This document shows positions 52,578-61,311 of a stretch of DNA of 64,000 nt, piece by piece; position 1 is the stretch's first letter, and the number at the start of each line of letters is the position of its first letter. The notes below the pieces were generated by a model that worked only from the letters and a program-made list of their open reading frames with translations, was not told the origin of the DNA and did not search any database. The stretch is from Rhizobium sp. NXC14 (GTDB taxonomy: Bacteria > Pseudomonadota > Alphaproteobacteria > Rhizobiales > Rhizobiaceae): NCBI RefSeq assembly GCF_002117485.1, contig NZ_CP021030.1, positions 3,578,501 to 3,642,500 of the forward strand, in the 5' to 3' direction. The position numbers and the translations under genes were made by a program.

Positions 52578-53792
52578 ATGACTGAAGTCACCGAGCTCAG
52601 CAGGCCTGAGGGTGAAGCGCTCAATACCAAGGAGGTGCTTCTCAACCTCGGTCCGCAGCACCCCAGCACCCATGGGGTTCTTCGGCTCGTTCTCGAACTG
52701 GACGGCGAGTTCGTCGAGCGCGTCGATCCGCATATCGGCTATCTCCATCGGGGCACCGAAAAACTGGCGGAGAGCTTCACCTATACCCAGATTTTCCCAC
52801 TGACAGACCGGCTCGATTATCTCTGTCCGCCTTCGAACAACCTCGCCTTCGCGCTGGCGGTGGAGAAACTCCTCGGCATAGAAGCGCCGATCCGAGCGCA
52901 ATATATCCGCGTGATGATGGCCGAGCTGGCACGAATCTCCGGTCACCTCCTGATCACGGGCGCGCTGCCGATGGATCTCGGCGCCATGACCGCGCTGCTT
53001 TACGTCATGCGCGAGCGCGAAATGATCATGGACCTCCTGGAAATGATCACCGGTGCGCGCATGCACACGTCCTTCTGCCGGGTCGGCGGGGTGCGCGAGG
53101 ACCTGCCTGACGGGTTCTTCCCCAAGATCCGGGAGTTTTGCGACATTTTTCCGAACCGTATCCGCGACTATGAGCGACTGCTCGAAGATAACCGGGTGTT
53201 TCTCAATCGCACGAAGGGGATCGGCGTGATCTCCGCAGAGGATGGCATCGATCTCGGCCTCAGCGGCCCGAACCTGCGTGCTTCCGGTGTCGACTGGGAC
53301 ATCCGCCGCGACGAGCCCTACGAGATCTATGATAGGCTGGCGTTCAACGTCATCACCCGTGACGAGGGCGATTGCTATGCACGCTGGCGATGCCGCGTCG
53401 ATGAGATGCGCGAGAGCATGAGGATCATCGAACAATGCATCGACCAGATGCCTGAGGGGCCGTTCCAGATCGACATGCCGACCATCGCCTTCCCGCTGGA
53501 CAAGGATCGGGTGCACTGCTCGATGGAGGCGCTGATCCAGCATTTCGACCTGTCGGCCTACGGCTTCAAGGTGCCGAAGGGCGAGGTCTATTCGGCGATC
53601 GAGGCGCCAAAGGGCGAGCTTGGCTTTTACATCATCAGCGACGGGTCGCCAAAACCGTTCCGCATGAAAGTGCGGGCACCCTCGTTCGTCAACCTTCAGG
53701 CCCTCTTCGGGGTCACCAACGCCCGCTATCTGGCGGACATGATCGCCGTGCTCGGCAGCCTCGACCCTGTGATGGCGGAGGTGGACAAGTAG
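52578..53792 (+). CDS. nuoD: NADH-quinone oxidoreductase subunit D
   Basis: This 49-kDa subunit of about 404 residues, together with NuoB, forms the quinone site. It opens VLLNLGPQHPSTHGVLRLVLELDGE, with the histidine and tyrosine region that contacts quinone (IGYLHRGTEKLAE). Further signatures are FCRVGGVREDLPDG and GSLDPVMAEVDK at the end. The ATG at 52578 is preferred; the open frame extends into nuoC. A ribosome-binding site is weak, which is common for coupled genes. Confidence 0.95.
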   Translation: MTEVTELSRPEGEALNTKEVLLNLGPQHPSTHGVLRLVLELDGEFVERVDPHIGYLHRGTEKLAESFTYTQIFPLTDRLDYLCPPSNNLAFALAVEKLLGIEAPIRAQYIRVMMAELARISGHLLITGALPMDLGAMTALLYVMREREMIMDLLEMITGARMHTSFCRVGGVREDLPDGFFPKIREFCDIFPNRIRDYERLLEDNRVFLNRTKGIGVISAEDGIDLGLSGPNLRASGVDWDIRRDEPYEIYDRLAFNVITRDEGDCYARWRCRVDEMRESMRIIEQCIDQMPEGPFQIDMPTIAFPLDKDRVHCSMEALIQHFDLSAYGFKVPKGEVYSAIEAPKGELGFYIISDGSPKPFRMKVRAPSFVNLQALFGVTNARYLADMIAVLGSLDPVMAEVDK

Positions 53793-53808
53793 CAAGGATT
53801 TGAATGCG

Positions 53809-54318
53809 ATGACCATGCGCGAAAAGATCGAAGAGGCGGCGGCGCGGTATCCCGACCAGCGCTCTGCGATCATGCCCGCGCTCCTGATCGCGCAGGAAGA
53901 ACATGGCCATCTGCCTGGGCCAGTGCTGGAAGAGGTCGCCGACATTCTCGGAGTCGAGCGAATCTGGGTCTACGAGTTGGCGACCTTCTACACCCTCTTC
54001 CATACCGAACCGGTGGGGATGTTCCACCTGCAGCTCTGTAACAATGTTTCCTGCATGCTGTGCGGATCGGAGGACCTGCTAGACCATCTGGAAACGATGC
54101 TGGGGATCAGGAAAGGCGGCACCACCCCGGACGGGCTGTTCACGCTTTCGACGGTCGAATGCCTCGGCGCCTGCGAGATGGCCCCGGTGATGCAAGTCGG
54201 CGACGATTACCACGGCCACCTTGATGTGACGCGGATAAACGCACTGTTGGACAGCCTGCGGGCGATAGCGGGAGCCGCGAGCGTCGAGCACATCTCTGCG
54301 CGGCTGCCGGGGGAGTAG
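53809..54318 (+). CDS. nuoE: NADH-quinone oxidoreductase subunit E
   Basis: This 24-kDa subunit of about 169 residues carries a thioredoxin-like [2Fe-2S] cluster (N1a). Its ligands are C77 and C82 (LCNNVSCMLC) plus C118 and C122 (ECLGACEMAPV). The N-terminal helical bundle is of normal length. ATG 53809 was chosen with AAGGA 10 bases upstream. It precedes nuoF by 4 bases. Confidence 0.94.
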   Translation: MTMREKIEEAAARYPDQRSAIMPALLIAQEEHGHLPGPVLEEVADILGVERIWVYELATFYTLFHTEPVGMFHLQLCNNVSCMLCGSEDLLDHLETMLGIRKGGTTPDGLFTLSTVECLGACEMAPVMQVGDDYHGHLDVTRINALLDSLRAIAGAASVEHISARLPGE

Positions 54319-54322
54319 CGCC

Positions 54323-55588
54323 ATGTTCGAGCCGGTTCTTCTGAAAAATGTCGATGTGGCGAATGATCATTTGGTGTCGACCTACGAGGCTGGCGGCGGC
54401 TACCAGGCGCTGGCGAAGGCGTTGCGCGAGTACACGCCTGACGAGGTTATCGACCTCGTCAAACGGTCCAACCTGCGCGGTCGCGGTGGTGCCGGATTCC
54501 CAACGGGCATGAAATGGGGTTTCGTGCCGAAGCGCACCGGCAAGTCGACATATCTGTGCTGCAACGCCGATGAGGGCGAACCCGGCACGTTCAAGGACCG
54601 GATCATCATGGAGCGCGACCCGCATCAACTGATCGAGGGGCTGGCGGTCAGTGCCTACGCGATCGGGGCCGAAACCGCCTATGTCTACGTTCGCGGAGAA
54701 TATGTGACGGCGATCCGTCGTCTGGAACAAGCGATCGCCGAGGCCCACGCGAAGGGCTATCTCGGAAAGCGCATTCTGGGCTCGGATTTCAATTTCGCCG
54801 TACACATTCACTGCGGCGCCGGCGCCTATATCTGCGGCGAAGAGACTGCGATGCTCGAGTCGCTTGAGGGCAAGCGGGCGCAGCCGCGATTGAAGCCGCC
54901 GTTTCCGGCCGTGGCCGGGCTCTACGCCAGCCCGACTGTGATCAACAATGTCGAGACGCTGGCCTGCGTGCCGCATATCGTGGCGCGGGGCGCGGACTGG
55001 TTCCGCGGTATCGGCCCGGACAAAAGCCCCGGCCCGAAGCTCTACTGCCTCAGTGGGCAGGTGCGCAAACCCGGCCTCTATGAGTTGCCGATGGGCATAC
55101 CGCTGCGCGAACTGGTCGAAGAACATGCCGGCGGGGCTTTGCCGGGACGCAAGATCAAGGCAGTGATCCCGGGCGGGGTCTCAGCGCCGGTCATCCCTGA
55201 ACACGGGCTGGAGGTGAGAATGGATTTCGACTCGCTGGCTGCCGCCGGCTCGATGCTCGGTTCGGCTGGCGTTATCGTGATCGACGATAGCACCTGCATG
55301 GTCAAGGTCGCCACCAGGATTGTCGAGTTCTTCCACCACGAGTCCTGCGGCAAGTGCACGCCCTGCCGGGAAGGATTGAACTGGGTCGTGAAAGTCCTGC
55401 GCCGGGTTGAAGGCGGCGAAGGTGCTGCCGGCGATCTGGAGCAGCTGGAGATGCTCTGCAAGGGCATTTTCGGCAATACGTTTTGTGCCTTGGGTGACGG
55501 TGCAGCGATGGGATTGCGGGCAGCACTCAAGCATTTCCGAGATGAGTTCGTCGTCCATGTCGAGGAGCGGAGGTGCCCGTTTCACTGA
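54323..55588 (+). CDS. nuoF: NADH-quinone oxidoreductase subunit F
   Basis: This is a 421-residue 51-kDa subunit: the NADH- and FMN-binding catalytic protein of the peripheral arm. The nucleotide/flavin loop is LRGRGGAGFPTGMKWGF, and a second is CNADEGEPGTFKDR. The N3 [4Fe-4S] ligands are in SCGKCTPCREG with a further cysteine in GNTFCALGD. GGGGGAG lies 8 bases before the ATG. Its presence shows that the enzyme uses NADH, unlike ferredoxin-type complex I relatives that lack NuoE/F/G. Confidence 0.95.
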   Translation: MFEPVLLKNVDVANDHLVSTYEAGGGYQALAKALREYTPDEVIDLVKRSNLRGRGGAGFPTGMKWGFVPKRTGKSTYLCCNADEGEPGTFKDRIIMERDPHQLIEGLAVSAYAIGAETAYVYVRGEYVTAIRRLEQAIAEAHAKGYLGKRILGSDFNFAVHIHCGAGAYICGEETAMLESLEGKRAQPRLKPPFPAVAGLYASPTVINNVETLACVPHIVARGADWFRGIGPDKSPGPKLYCLSGQVRKPGLYELPMGIPLRELVEEHAGGALPGRKIKAVIPGGVSAPVIPEHGLEVRMDFDSLAAAGSMLGSAGVIVIDDSTCMVKVATRIVEFFHHESCGKCTPCREGLNWVVKVLRRVEGGEGAAGDLEQLEMLCKGIFGNTFCALGDGAAMGLRAALKHFRDEFVVHVEERRCPFH

Positions 55589-55620
55589 AGGAGTGTGCTG
55601 GATCAGGATTGTGAGGAACC

Positions 55621-58200
55621 ATGCTTAATGTCACGATCGATGGACAAACGCTGGAAGTTGAGGCTGGCTCGACGGTGCTGCAGGCCGCCCGGCATTTGGG
55701 CATCGATATTCCGACCTTCTGCTATCTGAAGCGTCTGCCGCCGCTGGCCTCCTGCCGCATGTGTCTGGTGGAGATCGAGGGCCTGCGGCGGCTGCAGCCG
55801 TCCTGCGCTACTGCGGTCACCGATGGCATGGTCGTGCGGACGAATACGCCTCTGATCGAGGAAACGCGCTCTTCTATGCTCGACATGCTGCTCGCCAATC
55901 ACCCCCTCGACTGCCCGATCTGCGACAAGGGCGGCGAATGCGAGCTTCAGAACATGGTAATGGCTTATGGGCCCCGCGAAAGCCAGTTCCGCGATGACAA
56001 ACGTGTGTTCCACTCCGAGGACATTCGCCTCAGCCCGGTCATCATCATGAACGTCAACCGCTGCATCCAGTGCCAGCGCTGCGTCCGGATGTGCGAGGAG
56101 GTCGTCGGCGCGGTGGCGCTGGGCACCGTCGAGAAAGGGATGGATACCGCCGTCACCGGCTTCGAGGGCAGTCTGGCGAGTTGCGACCAGTGCGGCAATT
56201 GCGTCGAGGTCTGCCCGGTCGGCGCGCTGATGAGCTTCCCCTACCGCTACAAGGCGCGCCCCTGGGATCTCGTAGAGACCGACACGATCTGCCCGCATTG
56301 TGGCACCGGTTGCCAGCTGACAGTGGGCACGCGCAAGGGCGAGTTCATGCGGGTGCGCTCGAAGTGGGGCGAAGGTGTCAACCACGAAACTGTCTGCGTG
56401 CGAGGACGCTTCGGCCTCGATTTCGTTGCAAGCCGGGACCGGATCAAGCAGCCAATGATCCGTCAGGATGGCGCCCTGGTCCCGGTTTCCTGGGACGACG
56501 CGGGGGATTATCTGCGCCGGCGACTGTTGGCTGTCGAGAGCAAGGAGGCCGGCGGGCTGGTCTCGCCTCGCCTGCCCAACGAGGTGCTTTATCAGTTCCA
56601 GAAGCTGATGCGAACAGTATTCCGGACCAACAACATTGATTGTTCGTCACGCTGGGCCGCGCCCTTCGATACGCTCGGCCCGCTATTGGGAACTTTCTAC
56701 AGCCGCACACCGCTGGCCGACGTAATCGGCAACGACTGCGTGCTCGTCGTCGGCGGCAACGTGACCGAGGAGAATCCCGTCACCGAATACCTGCTGCGAG
56801 ACGCCGCGCGGCGGCGGCAGGCCGGATTGCTGATGCTTTCGGCGCGGCCCTCGCGGCTGGACGCCGATGCCAGGGTGGTGGTTCGCGTGCCGCCGGGCGG
56901 AGAAGAGGCAAGCCTTGCGGCGGTGGTAGCCGCGCTCATGGCGGCGGCCCGTCAAACCTTGCCGGGCGACGCATTTGCGGACATCGGGGCGATGGTCGGC
57001 AGGCCGGCAGCGGGCACCGGCAGCGACGGGCCGGATCGTCTGGCCACCGCGCTCAAGGAAGCCCGTAGCGTCACCGTGCTTGTCAGCGTCGACCTCCTGA
57101 GATCACCCGAAGCGCGCGCGACGCTGCTGCAGCTCTACAACCTGCTGCAGGTTCTCCGCCTGCTAGGCAAGGGCCCGGCGATGCAGTTTCTCTTCGACCG
57201 TGCCAACCAGCTGGGCGCCTGGGACATGGGGGTCCTGCCGGCGGCTCTCCCAGGGCTGCGGGCCGTCGCCGATGACGCGGCGCGCGCAGCTCTTGCACGA
57301 AACTGGGGCGCCCAAATCCCGTCTGAACCCGGTGCGAATCTCGATGCCATGCTGGAGCTCTGCATCGGTGGCCGGATGGGCGCTTTCTACATCGTCGGAA
57401 CCGACCCCCTGGTCGCCTATCCCGACCGGGACTTTGTGACGCGGGCGCTTGGCGCAGTTGATCTCCTGATCGTGCAGGACGCGTTCCTCACGGATACGGC
57501 GGGCATGGCCGAGGTCGTCTTGCCTGCGGCGGGATACGGCGAGGAATCCGGAACGTTCACCAACAACGAGGGCCGGATCCAGAATGTTCGCAAATTCCGT
57601 AAGCCCGTCTTCGACGCGCGAGGCAATCTGGCGATTATCGACTTCGTCGCGGCGCTACGCAGCAAGGCGTTGCCGCCATCGACGCGAGGCGAAATTTTCG
57701 ACGAGATTGCCCGGCTGGTCCCGGCTTATCAGGGGTTGACGCAGGACGGACTTGGCGCCGACGGCGCATTCACCAAGGCGGTGCCAACATTATCGGCTGG
57801 CGTGTTCCTTGCGCCGCCGTCCGCTCCAACAGCAGCCGACCGGCTCATGCTGATCACCGGCGACTGCCTGTTCCACAACGGATATCTTTCCGAACGGTCG
57901 GACACGCTGAACACAGTCGCCAACGATCCCTATGTCACGATGAGCGCGCAGGATACTGCGGAGCTTGGCCTTTCGGATGGCGATCAGGTAATCGTGCGTT
58001 CCGGCCAGGGCGAACTGTCGGCGCAGCTCAAGGTCGACAGGCGGTTTCCCAAGGGCCTCGTCTTCGTTCCGGAAAACTATAGAGCCTTGCGTCTCAACAG
58101 CCTGCTGCGTCGGGGCGAATATCCATGCGCGGTGGAAGTCCAGAAGGCGCATGCCACTCCTGAAGTCGCCCCCCCAGGCCGGATCTGGCGCGGGGTTTGA
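55621..58200 (+). CDS. nuoG: NADH-quinone oxidoreductase subunit G, long form with N7 motif
   Basis: This is an 859-residue subunit. The N-terminal [2Fe-2S] ligands are C34, C45, C48 and C62. The His/Cys site is HPLDCPICDKGGECELQ and the two [4Fe-4S] sites are CIQCQRCVRMCEEVVG and CDQCGNCVEVCPVGAL. A molybdopterin-oxidoreductase-like domain then begins with CPHCGTGC and a fourth cysteine near residue 259, the motif of the extra cluster N7 (N1c) known from E. coli and Thermus. A molybdopterin dinucleotide-binding-like domain closes the protein (LITGDCLFHNGYLSERS). Housekeeping alphaproteobacterial NuoG is shorter (about 690 residues) and usually lacks N7. Last plus-strand gene; convergent with the CBS gene. 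Confidence 0.94.
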   Translation: MLNVTIDGQTLEVEAGSTVLQAARHLGIDIPTFCYLKRLPPLASCRMCLVEIEGLRRLQPSCATAVTDGMVVRTNTPLIEETRSSMLDMLLANHPLDCPICDKGGECELQNMVMAYGPRESQFRDDKRVFHSEDIRLSPVIIMNVNRCIQCQRCVRMCEEVVGAVALGTVEKGMDTAVTGFEGSLASCDQCGNCVEVCPVGALMSFPYRYKARPWDLVETDTICPHCGTGCQLTVGTRKGEFMRVRSKWGEGVNHETVCVRGRFGLDFVASRDRIKQPMIRQDGALVPVSWDDAGDYLRRRLLAVESKEAGGLVSPRLPNEVLYQFQKLMRTVFRTNNIDCSSRWAAPFDTLGPLLGTFYSRTPLADVIGNDCVLVVGGNVTEENPVTEYLLRDAARRRQAGLLMLSARPSRLDADARVVVRVPPGGEEASLAAVVAALMAAARQTLPGDAFADIGAMVGRPAAGTGSDGPDRLATALKEARSVTVLVSVDLLRSPEARATLLQLYNLLQVLRLLGKGPAMQFLFDRANQLGAWDMGVLPAALPGLRAVADDAARAALARNWGAQIPSEPGANLDAMLELCIGGRMGAFYIVGTDPLVAYPDRDFVTRALGAVDLLIVQDAFLTDTAGMAEVVLPAAGYGEESGTFTNNEGRIQNVRKFRKPVFDARGNLAIIDFVAALRSKALPPSTRGEIFDEIARLVPAYQGLTQDGLGADGAFTKAVPTLSAGVFLAPPSAPTAADRLMLITGDCLFHNGYLSERSDTLNTVANDPYVTMSAQDTAELGLSDGDQVIVRSGQGELSAQLKVDRRFPKGLVFVPENYRALRLNSLLRRGEYPCAVEVQKAHATPEVAPPGRIWRGV

Positions 58201-58276
58201 GGATTTGGGCTCGGGGGCACCGCAAGACTCCGTGGCAAGCTGCCCGCCCCAGCGTTATTACATCGAGTGGGCGGCG

Positions 58277-58717
58277 TCAGTGATACCTGGTCCCGCATAT
58301 GTAATCCTGCAGCTCCTGCTCTGTACGCTGCGCTTCGTCGAGCCTGTGCTTAACCACATCTCCGATGCTGACCACGCCGACAACGTTGCCTCCATCCGTG
58401 ACCAACACATGGCGCGTACGCCGCTGGGTCATGATCCCCATCGCGACGGGTAGCAGATCTTGTGTCGAACACGTTGCGACATTGCGGTTCATGATGTCCG
58501 CGACCCGCATCGCCGCTGCCGCGGCCCCGTATTCCGCCACCGCATTGCAGCAATCCCGCTCCGACACCGTACCGAGGTATTTGCTGTTTGATCGGCTCAC
58601 GACGACGAAGCCGATATTGTTGTCTCGAAACAACCTCAGTACCTCCACCATCGTCTGATCGGGGGCGACTGCGATGACACCGACACCCTTGTTCTTCATG
58701 ATTTCACCGACAAACAT
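58277..58717 (-). CDS. Two-CBS-domain protein in the complex I cassette
   Basis: The product is a 146-residue stand-alone CBS pair. CBS1 spans about 8-65 (VIAVAPDQTMVEVLRLFRDNNIGFVVVS, GTVSERD) and CBS2 about 75-130 (VATCSTQDLLPVAMGIMTQRRTRHVLV, GVVSIGDVVKHRL). CBS pairs bind adenylates such as AMP, ATP or S-adenosylmethionine and act as energy sensors. AGGAGG lies 5 bases before the ATG. It follows nuoI by 43 bases on the minus strand, so it may be co-transcribed with nuoH and nuoI. A regulatory link to complex I is inferred from position only. Confidence 0.9.
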   Translation of the reverse strand: MFVGEIMKNKGVGVIAVAPDQTMVEVLRLFRDNNIGFVVVSRSNSKYLGTVSERDCCNAVAEYGAAAAAMRVADIMNRNVATCSTQDLLPVAMGIMTQRRTRHVLVTDGGNVVGVVSIGDVVKHRLDEAQRTEQELQDYICGTRYH

Positions 58718-58760
58718 CTGAGCCTCCTGTTCGAGCGCTTCGGTTTGATGGCTGGCGCTT

Positions 58761-59327
58761 TCATGTTCGCCGGATATTCCGCCACCAGTTGTAGCCGTGC
58801 GTCTCTTTCGTCTCGACGAGTACGTCCTTCTTCGTATTCAGGCGCGCGGCGACCACGCCGCCGCCGGTTGCCGCCTTACCCGGCTTGGCGAGCAGATCGT
58901 CGCGCCCGATCACCAGGTCAGCAGAGGAAAAACTGGAAAATTCGTATTGTTGCCCAAGCGCGATTGCATCCGCCGGGCAGGCGTCCTCGCACAACCCGCA
59001 GAACAGGCAGCGGGCTGTGTCGATTTCAAATTTCGCCGGGTGCCGGCTGCCCTTCTCGTCCTCGTACGGGACGACTTCGATACAGTCGCAGGGACAGATC
59101 CGCGCGCAGAGTTCGCAGGCTACGCACTTGATCTCGCCCTCTTCGTCGCGCTTCAGAAAGTGATGCCCGCGGTAACGCGAGTAGGGTAGCCATTTTTCGT
59201 TGTCCGGATATTGCATGGTCACGGATTTGGAGAACAGATATCCGAAGGTCAGAGCCAAGGCATTCGCCAGATCGGCGAAGAACGCCCAGCCAACCCATGT
59301 TCCAACTCTGTCCAGCGCGCGCGACAT
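58761..59327 (-). CDS. nuoI: NADH-quinone oxidoreductase subunit I
   Basis: This 188-residue subunit carries two [4Fe-4S] clusters of the electron wire (N6a/N6b). The ligands are C68, C71, C74 and C78 (CVACELCARICPCDC) and C107, C110, C113 and C117 (CLFCGLCEDACPAD). An N-terminal amphipathic/hydrophobic helix lies at about 10-32, and the C-terminal tail of about 50 residues (GRDDLLAKPGK and on) is typical. It starts 10 bases after the nuoH stop. On the minus strand, opposite to nuoA-G and J-N. Confidence 0.94.
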   Translation of the reverse strand: MSRALDRVGTWVGWAFFADLANALALTFGYLFSKSVTMQYPDNEKWLPYSRYRGHHFLKRDEEGEIKCVACELCARICPCDCIEVVPYEDEKGSRHPAKFEIDTARCLFCGLCEDACPADAIALGQQYEFSSFSSADLVIGRDDLLAKPGKAATGGGVVAARLNTKKDVLVETKETHGYNWWRNIRRT

Positions 59328-59337
59328 CGCCGCCTCG

Positions 59338-60339
59338 CTACGGGGCCGTTACGACCCCTAAAAGTATACCGGTTATAATTATGTTCGCCATCGACAGAGG
59401 AAGCAAGACCTTCCATCCGATCGCCATCAACTGATCGTAGCGGTAGCGGGGGAAAGTGAAGCGGAACCAAATAAACACATAGACGAAGAACGCGACCTTG
59501 AGAGCAAACCACAGGAGCGGTGGCAAGGGAATCAGAACACCGTTCCAGCCGCCGAAGAACAGGATCACCACCAAGACCGACACAAGCAATACGATGGCAT
59601 ATTCGCTGACCATAAAGAAGGCAAAGCGGATACCGCTGTATTCGGTATGGAACCCGGCCCCTAGATCCCCTTCCGCTTCCGCCAGGTCGAAGGGAATGCG
59701 CTGCGCTTCGGCCAATCCGGCGACGAAGAACACCAAGAACCCGACCGGTTGGTAGACGATGTTCCAGACATCGGCCTGCGCCCGCACGATCTCGAGAAGG
59801 CTCATGGACTGCGCCAGAATGACCACGCCGATGACCGCGAACCCCATCGGGATTTCGTAGCTGATCATCTGGGCGCAGGTTCTGAGGCTGCCCAGGACAG
59901 CGTATTTGCTGTTGGAGGCCCAGCCGCCAAAGATGACGCCATAGACCTCGATCCCGATCACCGAGAAAACGAAAAGGAGCGCCACATTCATGTTGGAGAC
60001 GTAGAGCGTGATCCCGTGGCCGAGGACCGTGACAGTTTCGCCGAAGGGGATCGCGACGAACACCACAAAGGGCGGAGCGAGCGCCAGGATTGGCGCCAGT
60101 TTGAACAGGAACCGGTCGGCCTCGGCCGGGATGTGATCCTCTTTCGTCAGGAGCTTGATTCCGTCCGCCACCGGCTGCAACAGCCCGTGCCATCCCACGC
60201 GCATCGGCCCCATCCGCTGCTGGATGTGCCCGGCGACCTTGCGTTCCAGCCAGGTGAGCGGCAAGGGTAGCAACAGCAGGATCGCAATCAGGAACGCGAC
60301 CTTCAAGACGATTAGGCCAAGGGCGACGATAAGTTCCAT
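59338..60339 (-). CDS. nuoH: NADH-quinone oxidoreductase subunit H
   Basis: This 333-residue membrane subunit forms the quinone chamber at the junction with the peripheral arm and has eight or nine helices. Conserved stretches: LERKVAGHIQQRMGPMRVG, GIKLLTKEDHIP, NSKYAVLGSLRTCAQMISYEIPMG, and AEAQRIPFDLAEAEGDLGAGFHTEYSG with its acidic loop. It is first of the minus-strand unit nuoH-nuoI-CBS. The ATG at 60339 has no strong ribosome-binding site. The promoter should lie in the 500 bases before it. Confidence 0.94.
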   Translation of the reverse strand: MELIVALGLIVLKVAFLIAILLLLPLPLTWLERKVAGHIQQRMGPMRVGWHGLLQPVADGIKLLTKEDHIPAEADRFLFKLAPILALAPPFVVFVAIPFGETVTVLGHGITLYVSNMNVALLFVFSVIGIEVYGVIFGGWASNSKYAVLGSLRTCAQMISYEIPMGFAVIGVVILAQSMSLLEIVRAQADVWNIVYQPVGFLVFFVAGLAEAQRIPFDLAEAEGDLGAGFHTEYSGIRFAFFMVSEYAIVLLVSVLVVILFFGGWNGVLIPLPPLLWFALKVAFFVYVFIWFRFTFPRYRYDQLMAIGWKVLLPLSMANIIITGILLGVVTAP

Positions 60340-60845
60340 GATCCGGACTACTTATTCATCGGGTTGAAGCGCGCGACCGGGCTTTGGCTCCGCTCGACAA
60401 TGAGCACGGCGCACACTTGTCAGATTACATGGTACAACGGCGACGCACCTCACACAATGCCGTCGCCGTTATGCCGTTTGCCGTCGCTGGCTATGATGCC
60501 TCCGGGCTCAGGACGTTTTAAGAAGAGTAGTTCGCTGTGCGAGATGAAGGCTTCCCATTTCCGCCTGTTGCACCGCGCGGTCCTGGGTATCAGAAACCGC
60601 CGAGGCTCTCATCGTTGCCGAATGAAAGTTCCCTAGCAGGTCAGCCGGCGTCCTGGAGCCGGGCACCCAGCAGAAACGCAAAAGCTCCTCGAGGGTATGT
60701 CGAGGCGCTTTCTATCAAGCGACTTGCAAGTTGAATTGGTTAGCGGGGGCAGGCTTGGGTTTTTCTGTCTCGCGGCGTCGGCTTCGCCTGCTTGCGGGCC
60801 GCTGACTCGGCGTTAAATTCTCGACCCGCTGCCACAAACGCAAAA
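60340..60845. other. Non-coding region between nuoH and the rRNA/tRNA end
   Basis: This region of about 500 bases contains no gene that I can support; the short frames are arginine/serine-rich with no ribosome-binding site. It probably contains the nuoH promoter. At 60736-60753 it has TTGGTTAGCGGGGGCAGG, which matches the 3' end of tRNA-fMet (60891-60907) except for one inserted base. Confidence 0.55.
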
Positions 60846-60869
60846 CCCCGCGATGAGGCGGGCTTTTTG
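60846..60869 (-). terminator. Terminator after tRNA-fMet
   Basis: CCCGC (60847-60851) and GCGGG (60858-60862) form a hairpin. Read on the minus strand it ends GCGGGGTTTTG, about 23 bases downstream of the tRNA. The plus strand also has a T5 run, so it may be bidirectional. Confidence 0.65.
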
Positions 60870-60891
60870 CGTGTTGTGTTTATGGAAGGTT

Positions 60892-60968
<77 letters not shown>

Positions 60969-61089
60969 TTATTTTATTCCGGACTGTCTGAGCCCGGGAG
61001 CGATGTCAGGCGTAGCCTGACGAGGTGAGGCCGTTAAGAGATCGATCCGGTGGATCGATCTTAGGCCGAACGGGCTGCTCCACCCCGCG
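60969..61089 (-). pseudogene. Decayed second copy of tRNA-fMet with a D-loop insertion
   Basis: The first 19 bases of tRNA-fMet (the block at 60950-60968) are repeated exactly at 61071-61089. A second shared block, CTCGTCAGGCT on the minus strand, occurs at 61014-61024 as well as in the tRNA (60935-60945). In the tRNA these blocks are 4 bases apart; here they are 46 apart, with a palindrome around GATCGATCC/GGATCGATC at 61041-61061. The rest of the copy is not tRNA-like. I read this as a broken fMet gene. Confidence 0.55.
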
Positions 61090-61106
61090 GAATGATTATA
61101 ACACGA

Positions 61107-61131
61107 AAGGCCGCTTGTGAGCGGCCCTTTG
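61107..61131 (-). terminator. Hairpin terminator or processing stem after 5S rRNA
   Basis: GGCCGCT (61109-61115) pairs perfectly with AGCGGCC (61120-61126) with a 4-base loop. On the minus strand it is followed by TTTCGTGT. It lies about 65 bases beyond the 5S gene. If it fully terminates transcription, the fMet gene beyond needs another promoter, so partial read-through is likely. Confidence 0.55.
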
Positions 61132-61191
61132 TTTCGGCTTTGGGCCGTTGGCTTGTGATTGAGAAGATTTTATCAACTGAGTTGCGTTTGG

Positions 61192-61311
61192 CAGACCTGG
61201 CAGCGACCTACTCTCCCGCGTCTTAAGACGAAGTACCATGGGCGCAGGGGCGTTTCACGGCCGTGTTCGGAAAGGGAACGGGTGCAGCCACCCCGCCATA
61301 ACCACCAGGTC
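61192..61311 (-). rRNA. rrf: 5S ribosomal RNA
   Basis: This is a minus-strand 5S gene of about 120 bases, beginning GACCTGGTGGTTATGGCGGG and ending near GGTCGCTGCCAGGTCTG. The complementary ends (GACCTGG/CCAGGTC) form helix I. CCCGTTCCCTTTCCGAACACGG in the middle is the universally conserved 5S loop region. Open frames over it are meaningless. Ends are estimated to within a few bases. Confidence 0.95.

Noticed and set aside
52560..53945. 461-codon minus-strand open frame over nuoD
   Set aside because: Antisense shadow of a highly conserved gene; no recognisable motifs.
60364..60636. 90-codon open frame downstream of the rRNA/tRNA genes
   Set aside because: No ribosome-binding site, random composition, overlaps the probable nuoH promoter zone.
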